Positions 58,378 through 64,000 of a DNA stretch of 64,000 nucleotides are shown piece by piece. The notes beneath the pieces were generated by a model. That model had not been told where the DNA came from. It searched no databases and was given only the letters and a program-made list of their open reading frames with translations. Location: the NCBI GenBank assembly GCA_951640165.1, contig OX621242.1:15121501-15185500 (forward strand). Reading direction: 5' to 3'. How positions within the stretch are numbered: position 1 is the stretch's first letter; every line of letters begins with the position of its first letter. Both the position numbers and the translations under genes were made by a program. This DNA is from Pseudoips prasinana. Taxonomy: Eukaryota; Arthropoda; Insecta; Lepidoptera; Nolidae.

Positions 58378-58450
58378 AAATAGTATTAATAAATATTATC
58401 TTGCTTAACTATAATAGTTAAGAAAAGATATTTTTTATTAATACTATTTT
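58378..58450. repeat. Subterminal hairpin in the MULE
   Basis: AATAGTATTAATAAATATTATC and its inexact complement GATATTTTTTATTAATACTATT flank a short TAACTATAATAGTTA core. Confidence 0.75.
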
Positions 58451-58577
58451 TTTCTTAACGCATTGTATAACTTTTCTTTACAACAGTACCAAAAACTGAA
58501 GGGTACCATAGCGGGACTTTTTGATAGGTATTTTAAGAGGGTGCCATACCGGGACCATACCATAGCGGGACTAACCC

Positions 58578-58740
58578 GGGAATTCCTACCAGAGAACGGG
58601 CAGCAGCGTTTTTCTGCGAACTATGACCATCAAACTGCAATCGCCAACCGGTCTGCCAAGCGTGACGATTATGGCATATTCCCTCATTCTATGGGGAGGC
58701 TTTGTCCAGCAGTGGACGTCATTGAGCTGACATGATACCT
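58578..58740 (+). repeat. Right half of repeat split by the MULE
   Basis: GAGAACGGGCAGCAGCGTTT, CATCAAACTGCAATCGCCAA and GGCTTTGTCCAGCAGTGGAC, as in the other copies of this family. Confidence 0.82.
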
Positions 58741-59714
58741 TTATGGATGATGACATTTTCTGCCAAGACAGGTGGAAGGATAGACTGATATTTCTCCAAT
58801 AGGGTTCTCTGTTCCATTTTGATACAGAACCCTAAAAAATCACGAGATCTGAGAGGTATTTTTTGTAATGAAAATTAATTATTAGTATAGATTTTGTTAT
58901 GATGTTGACTGTTGTATGATAACGTTATGGAATCCCAGATGTATAAAATATTTAGGAAATATATGAAGTCAAGTGGGTGTGCATTATTTGGCCAAACATT
59001 AAGTCAAATTGTAGTGATACAATTGGTATCTGAAGCCAAGTGTGGTTAAAAGCTGAAGGCAAAAGTTTGTAATTTTATTAAAATGGGAAGTTCTTACTAA
59101 TACCAGTTTTTAACCCTATCGTAGGCAACATCAGACGCAAACGCGTCCCGTTTGCGTCTGATGTTGCGTTTGATAAAAGTAAAATAAAATTAACCTAGAT
59201 GGTTCATGCACGTGTATTATAATGTAATATATTAGTCTCAAATATTTTCAGGCATAATTTATAAGTACACTGTTCGTGCGACAAAAAGCTTTTGACTATA
59301 TTTATCGAGTGTTGCGGTGTTTTTATTTGCAACATAAAATAATAACAGGTTCCGTTTTTTTTTATTTGTAATCATTATTTTCAATATGGGCTAATAATCC
59401 ATCTCTGGAAAAATCACATTCATATTGTTATATGTCATTTAATGAAAATCCAGTCAATATTTGCATAGTTAGGTACTAGTTAGTTAAGTCTGGTAGTTTT
59501 ATTTGACGGTGATGTTGTTCGGTTTTGTATTTTATGTCCACCTTATTCATCTGGAATCTTGCCGTCGAAGTAGTAGTTTTGAATTTTGTAGACAGGTAAG
59601 GTACCCAACATTATCCTCGTCCATTTCTGAGTATCCACATCGCCGTCTGTACAAGACGGTGAGTTATAATATATCACGCAACCCAAAGTTTAGTATGTCA
59701 ACAAAATGACACAT
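58741..59714. other. Intergenic DNA with repeat tail and a perfect hairpin
   Basis: 58800-58838 resembles the end of the GGCCAAGTGCGAG repeat (GGGTTC...GAACCCTAAAAAA). At 59125-59167 GCAACATCAGACGCAAACG and its exact complement flank a 5-base loop (43 bp, no mismatch). No gene supported. Confidence 0.6.
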
Positions 59715-61613
59715 CGATGCCTTAGTTCACAATTGCACTAACTACGAAATTTACATTTTTGAGGAGAGAGCTTTAAAGTTTTTTAAAGTTTAGAGGAGAA
59801 CAGTAGAAAATCCAAGTACAATAACAAAAAAAATATGCATCTATTCATAAGACTAGTCCTTTTACTCCATCATATCTCAATATTGTAATATTAATTTAAA
59901 CGTAACCTTTTCAAAATGGCCAAATAAACATAAAACCCCCCATTTAATACATTTGTGCACTAAGATTGATTATGCTGACCGGCATTCAGTGAAAAACTCA
60001 AAAATATTTAACAGCTTTACCAGGCTGGTTCAAGGTCCAAGAAGAAGGATAATAGTAGTTATGGATATTGCATTATATAGACAAAATAATAAACCAGTGA
60101 TCCATATTCATAATGTTTATTTTTATTATAAAACACAAACAGTTTTAACCACAATCAAATAAAATAAATTTCAAAATCACAACAAAAAAATTAAAAGGAC
60201 TGAAGCCCAATTATAGGCCAATCTTTAGCTATTTCACCAAACAATTAGATTCTGAATCATAAAAATAAGGTTTTTTATAAGAAAATTAATAAAGTCAGTC
60301 TTCAGTTTCAGGTAACAATTATTAATTTTTTACTAATTGGTAATTACAAATTGAATCAAAACTTAAATTTTTTCAACAATGGACTCTTCATCTGGATCAT
60401 CATCAGATGATTCAGTGTCATCACAATTATTGTTAACAATAGCCGCAGAAGTGGATGGAATATCTTTGTAACAGTGCTCATATTCTGGTGGTATAACCAC
60501 ATCATTTAAAAGTGTTATCAGATCTTTCTTTTTAGTTTGCGACACTGCAATCAGTGATTTATATGCTCCTTTCAGAGGTTTCTTTAGTTTGCTTATACAT
60601 ATATTTTTATTTTTTTCATTGTTTTTGTCTTACAAATGTCTATTTCTTTGAAATCTGGATCAGTCAAATCGTATTTGTAAAAAATTTAAGTGGGAGATTC
60701 TTTCTGCAGCCGCAGCCACTTAATTTTCAGCCACTGTACTGGCTCATTTTTTGGGTTTTTTTTTGCTGTATTGGAATTCAACGTTTTTTCGAATCCCTTC
60801 AAATCATAGAACTCCCCGTGTTTCATAATAATAACATCGTAGGGTTTCGCCTTGATTCTAGCAGACCCTATCACCAATGCATATTCACGCAAAGTGAATA
60901 TGCTTTTATCCTTTCGCGCTCTTTCAATACACGCGTGAATTGAATCCACTTCTAAATACGAATGCCCCGATTCCATGAATTTCAAATCAATCGTAGCTAA
61001 GTGAGGTATGTTATTGACAGCGTATAAAGCCGCTAGAGTAACATATTTATTGCGGTTCTGACCACAACAAGTGTCAGAAAATGATGCAACATGAGTAACA
61101 GTTTCGGGTAAACTGCTAAGATATTTTAACCCATTCAAGTAAAAGTACAATTCGGACTATATCTCAAAACGGTTTAATGTATTTGTGCACTTCAAAAATT
61201 GCCAAGTCCCTTCCAGTAAAAGTACTTAGCACACTTGTGCATTAAAGTTTCTTGATCCTTTTGTACTACCAACACATAATACACTCTTCTAGCACTGCAA
61301 AAAGTATGAACAGATATTGCAAATGTATAATACGTTTGTGTTTTGAAATTTCCTGCAGTTGAGAAACTTAAAATCAGTTAAAGTATATCTTGATTGGTTT
61401 TACAAAAATAAAGATCATTAGTATAATATCACATTCATGGAACATTAAACGAACTCATTTAATACAACTGTGACCCACGTAATTGGTAGAAAGAGACGGA
61501 ATAACGGTATTTCGATGCGCGGAAACGAAAGAGCATGAAATTTAGTGTATACGGCATTAAAAAAGTAAAAATTGAAAATTTTGTAGTTAGTGCAATTGTG
61601 AACTAAGGCATCG
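59715..61613 (-). mobile_element. TIR transposon with 4-bp ACAT duplication, DUF7869-like gene remnant
   Basis: The terminal inverted repeats start CGATGCCTTAGTTCACAATT and match over 31 bp (59715-59745 and 61583-61613), then diverge. ACAT lies directly outside both ends (59711-59714 and 61614-61617). The total length is 1,899 bp. The interior repeats short TTTGTGCAC boxes. Only a C-terminal part of the coding region remains, so it is an internally deleted derivative. A 4-bp duplication fits Sola-type elements, among others. Confidence 0.8.
60363..61150 (-). pseudogene. DUF7869-like transposon protein, C-terminal remnant
   Basis: This is read as the C-terminal part of a transposon protein. 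From about 61150, LKYLSSLPETVTHVASFSDT and CCGQNRNKYVTLAAL are followed by FMESGHSYLEVDSIHACIER, YDVIIMKHGEFYDLKGF and WLKIKWLRLQKESP. After frame changes near 60690 and 60590 it continues FYKYDLTDPDFKEIDI, LKKPLKGAYKSLI, SQTKKKDLITLLNDVVIPPE and an acidic tail DDTESSDDDPDEE. The SDTC-GQNRN and MESGHS-x-xEVDS motifs supply acidic residues that could be catalytic. By recall they mark a family (DUF7869) multi-copy in Lepidoptera and aphids. There is no start codon and no N-terminal half, so it is a dead remnant. It lies wholly inside the TIR element 59715-61613. Whether the family is the transposase is an inference. Confidence 0.7.
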
Positions 61614-61994
61614 ACATGTTATCGCAAACATTGTTAACAAGCCCCATTAATATAACCACATTCACACACGGCATTTATAATTTCTTATGATATACTAGTT
61701 TACATCGTAAACTGAATCTATGTGATAATACTTCACTTTCACGTAAACCTTTATAGTTTTTTCATGTGTTTTTGAAGCCTACAAAAATATTGCTAGTTCT
61801 AGCTCAAACTATTTTAGGTACAGACGACGCCTCGTTGCATCGGTAAATAAATATATTTACCTTGAAATAGATCAAGTGTGTCTGCAGATGGTAAGTCGAC
61901 TGTAATATCAAACACAATCTTAACTTCAACAAAAAAAGTACATGAGCAAATTACTCACCTTTGTGTTTATTTGCACTCAAATTACGATGCTTAT

Positions 61995-62345
61995 TATTTT
62001 ACTACTACTTTTTAGGGCTTCCCTCTTGCCAAAAATCACAAAGTAGCCCACAAAGCCTTTTTTTTTTTTGATAAGGCAGGGGGAATGCTAATGCATGCCA
62101 CCTGCAAAAAGTGAGTGCGGGTGGGTATGTCGGACTCGCACCGACTAAACCTAACCTGCCGTGGCCTTCTTCTGGCGCCTGATAGGGGGAGCCCCGCGAA
62201 CGCAGGTATGCTGCTCCGGTGCCCCTTTTGCGCCGTGTCCCAGATGGTCGGGACACGCACCCGGGGAGAGCTGTGGGTTGCCCTCCCCATTTGCCGACTC
62301 CAGCCTACAAAGCCTGCCTTGTGTAATATTGTATGCATGTAATGT
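61995..62345 (-). mobile_element. GC-rich retroposon, second copy, A-tail on the left
   Basis: The minus strand has GGTTTAGTCGGTGCGAGTCC, GACATACCCACCCGCACTCA, CTTTTTGCAGGTGGCATGCA and CCTTATC followed by an A run (T run at 62059-62071). This matches the order at 37015-37182. Overlapping open frames on both strands follow from GC richness, not from coding. Confidence 0.65.
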
Positions 62346-62604
62346 ACTTCTTTTTGGAGATAGGATAAATTATTGTTATTATTATTATTTAACTGCTAGA
62401 TTTTTTTTGTCTTATGAATAATGGAAAATCGTAAAATCGCACCATAACCGGATTAGGCTTTCTGCGTTAAGGTACGATCTATACACACTGGCAGATCAAA
62501 TTTAGGATTCAATTTCGGAGGGTGAAGATGTTATTCATCGGCTTAGTTTTAAACAATCAACCTGAGGCAAAGGTCAAGTTGAAATTGATTCATTAATATA
62601 ATTC
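62346..62604. other. Intergenic DNA
   Basis: Short (TTA)n tract at 62372-62389, otherwise nothing recognised. Confidence 0.5.
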
Positions 62605-62765
62605 TTTCATCATATCAGCCGAAAGACGTCCGCTGCTGGACAAAGGCCTTCACCAAAGATCTCCACAATTGCCGGTCTTGCGCTATTCGCATCCAGCCGT
62701 TTCCCACACAAGATCATCGGTCCATCGTGCCTGTCCAAGCTGCGTCTTCCGACCTCGTCATATAT
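62605..62765 (-). repeat. 'GCTGGACAAAGGCC' repeat copy
   Basis: CATCATATCAGCCGAAAGAC, GTCCGCTGCTGGACAAAGGC, AAAGATCTCCACAATTGCCG and CTATTCGCATCCAGC, then CTGCGTCTTCCGACCTCGTC. Inverted relative to the 4880 fragment, with which it shares the GGAGATCTTTGG block. Confidence 0.75.
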
Positions 62766-63670
62766 AGTTCTTTATTGGCTAGCAATTTGGAAACTGAAAA
62801 CAAACTGTGACTTAGCACTTTTATGAATTTCGGTAATATCATAATATGTTCGGAACTCTAACATACCGAGGACTGACTTGCACTTGGCTACGTTTGTGGC
62901 CCTACGACTAAAACAAATGAGGTGTTACAAAAGCTTTAGTCGTGCCGTTGACTCACGTGTTTGAAATCACAAGTGGAGTGATGTCATTATATTTATTGCC
63001 GTCAAACCATTATCTAAGCCCAAGAGATCACACATTCTTTCACTTCCTCATGGTTCATTCGAATGCCATAAACGTAGGCCATCACATAAGAAGAAACGTG
63101 GATTTAAATTATTTTTAAGTGTTTGATAAAAAGGGTATCCATTCTTTTTGGTTTTGTTAGTAAGTATAGAACTGAGTTAGAGCTTGAACGAGAAGTAGAG
63201 CATAGCGATGTTTTCGTTCTAAGAACTGTCTCCGTCTGAGGAAGTAAGTAGTAATTATAACTTAAATTGTATTTCTGTGACGTGAATGTATGGCGAGCGA
63301 GGCCGTCTCGGTAGTGCTGTTTCTTTTAACAGTTTTAATGTGTCCGGAATGATTCTGCTTCGCATAGGGAACCTCTAACTTTAGTCAAATACTCTGTCAA
63401 ATACCTATAAGTGTTAGTTCGCATTGCAATCTATTGAGGAAAAGAAATAAAACAAATTAGGTGTTACAGCGTATCTGTTCCATCTCGTAATTCGTAAAAT
63501 ATGTGAAGGTATCATTATCTAGATTGCCAGTAATATCCGACCACCAAATCGAATCATAAAAGGTTACATAGGTCAACCAAAAACTTATGTTTATATTGTC
63601 TAAGTACTCTGAAGGTGATATAACCATATCGTATTTTATTTGGAATTACTCTCTCTTTCATATTAATAAA
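62766..63670. other. Intergenic DNA, nothing recognised
   Basis: No gene or repeat supported. Confidence 0.5.
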
Positions 63671-64000
63671 CTAGCTGACCCGGCGAACTTTGTTTCGCCT
63701 AACAGTCGATTCATAAATTTTTTTGTTTTTTTTTAATAATGATACCTACTTAATTTAATTTTTACTTATTCCAAATAAGTTATTTTTATTGACAATAGCT
63801 GTACCCGCGCTTCATCCGCGTGGTAATTAGTTTCATTAGGCTTTTTTAAAATAAAAGAATATTTCTAAAATAAACGTAGTAAAGCACGGTTATTTTAATA
63901 TTACAAACAGACACTCCAATGTTATTTATATGCATAGAAGATAGGTATAAGTTTTAAAAAAAGTTTTATATTCGGTGGGATGGATGGGTTTTAATGCAAT
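63671..64000 (-). mobile_element. Helitron 3' end(s), running off the window
   Basis: CTAGCTGACCCGGCGAACTT, followed by TGTTTCGCC, is the inverted form of a Helitron terminus: a GGCGAA...TTCGCC stem, then GGGTCAGCTAG. A second similar end (ATAGCTGTACCCGCGC) is at about 63798. The 5' end lies outside the window. Confidence 0.6.

Larger units (their letters stand above)
55987..58577 (-). mobile_element. Mutator-like element with 77-bp TIRs and 8-bp TSD
   Basis: The terminal inverted repeats are identical over 77 bp (55987-56063 and 58501-58577), beginning GGGTTAGTCCCGCTATGGTA and ending GGTACCC. GGGAATTC is duplicated at both sides (55979-55986 and 58578-58585). The total length is 2,591 bp. 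It holds one three-exon transposase gene on the minus strand and a 72-bp hairpin near the right end. The TIRs contain internal CCCGCTATGG repeats. Structure and protein agree on the MULE superfamily. Confidence 0.93.

Noticed and set aside
59503..59709. 68-residue frame upstream of the TIR element
   Set aside because: No family features, and it ends just outside the transposon boundary.
62005..62421. Four overlapping frames in the GC-rich block
   Set aside because: They occur on both strands at once in GC-rich sequence and the block has a repeat copy at 37 kb, so they are not genes.
1..64000. CRISPR arrays, operons, phage or plasmid features
   Set aside because: No spaced direct repeats, no compact gene clusters and clear spliceosomal introns; the sequence is eukaryotic.

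Overview
The window looks like AT-rich, gene-poor nuclear DNA from an insect, most likely a moth or butterfly. The grounds are family-level: tRNA-derived SINEs with an ATT-repeat tail, interspersed repeats built around a 'GCTGGACAAAGGCC'-like core, Helitrons of the TC...CTAG type, a mariner of the cecropia/irritans kind and a BESS/MADF-carrying Harbinger. There are no bacterial-style operons, rRNA genes or CRISPR arrays. Only two host genes can be supported, both on the minus strand: a three-exon gene for the spliceosome-associated protein CCDC12 (4159-8226), and a long exon for a secreted Thr/Gln-rich protein (24431-26137) whose upstream exon was not found.

Layout. 1-4 kb: intergenic, with a 136-bp tandem duplication and a 243-bp MITE. 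4.2-8.2 kb: CCDC12, with two SINEs and a Helitron in its introns. 8.7-14.5 kb: an almost full-length RNase H-bearing non-LTR retrotransposon on the minus strand, lightly damaged and split by a SINE. 15-17.5 kb: a decayed PIF/Harbinger element whose transposase (+) and MADF-BESS gene (-) pieces interleave. 17.7-24.4 kb: AT-rich DNA with several short snap-back palindromes and a 134-bp MITE. 24.4-26.1 kb: the secreted-protein gene. 28.5-30.0 kb: a mariner with an open transposase frame inserted in a SINE. 30-55 kb: no host gene seen; SINEs of two families, Helitrons, LINE 3' ends, a second copy of the 243-bp MITE and a palindrome with perfect 32-bp arms. 56.0-58.6 kb: a Mutator-like element with 77-bp terminal inverted repeats, an 8-bp target duplication and a three-exon FLYWCH-MULE transposase gene with one visible stop. 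59.7-61.6 kb: a second TIR transposon with a 4-bp duplication, carrying a broken C-terminal piece of a protein family I associate with DUF7869/Sola-like transposons. 62-64 kb: a GC-rich retroposon, a repeat fragment and a Helitron end that runs off the window.

The host genes show no functional link to each other. The main content is a layered record of transposition: the MULE sits in an older repeat, the mariner in a SINE, the SINE in a LINE, a LINE in another repeat, and a palindromic MITE in a Harbinger transposase. The least ordinary items are the MULE, the 59.7-61.6 kb transposon, the interleaved Harbinger genes and the recurrent near-perfect hairpins. All family assignments come from reading motifs and were not searched against databases.
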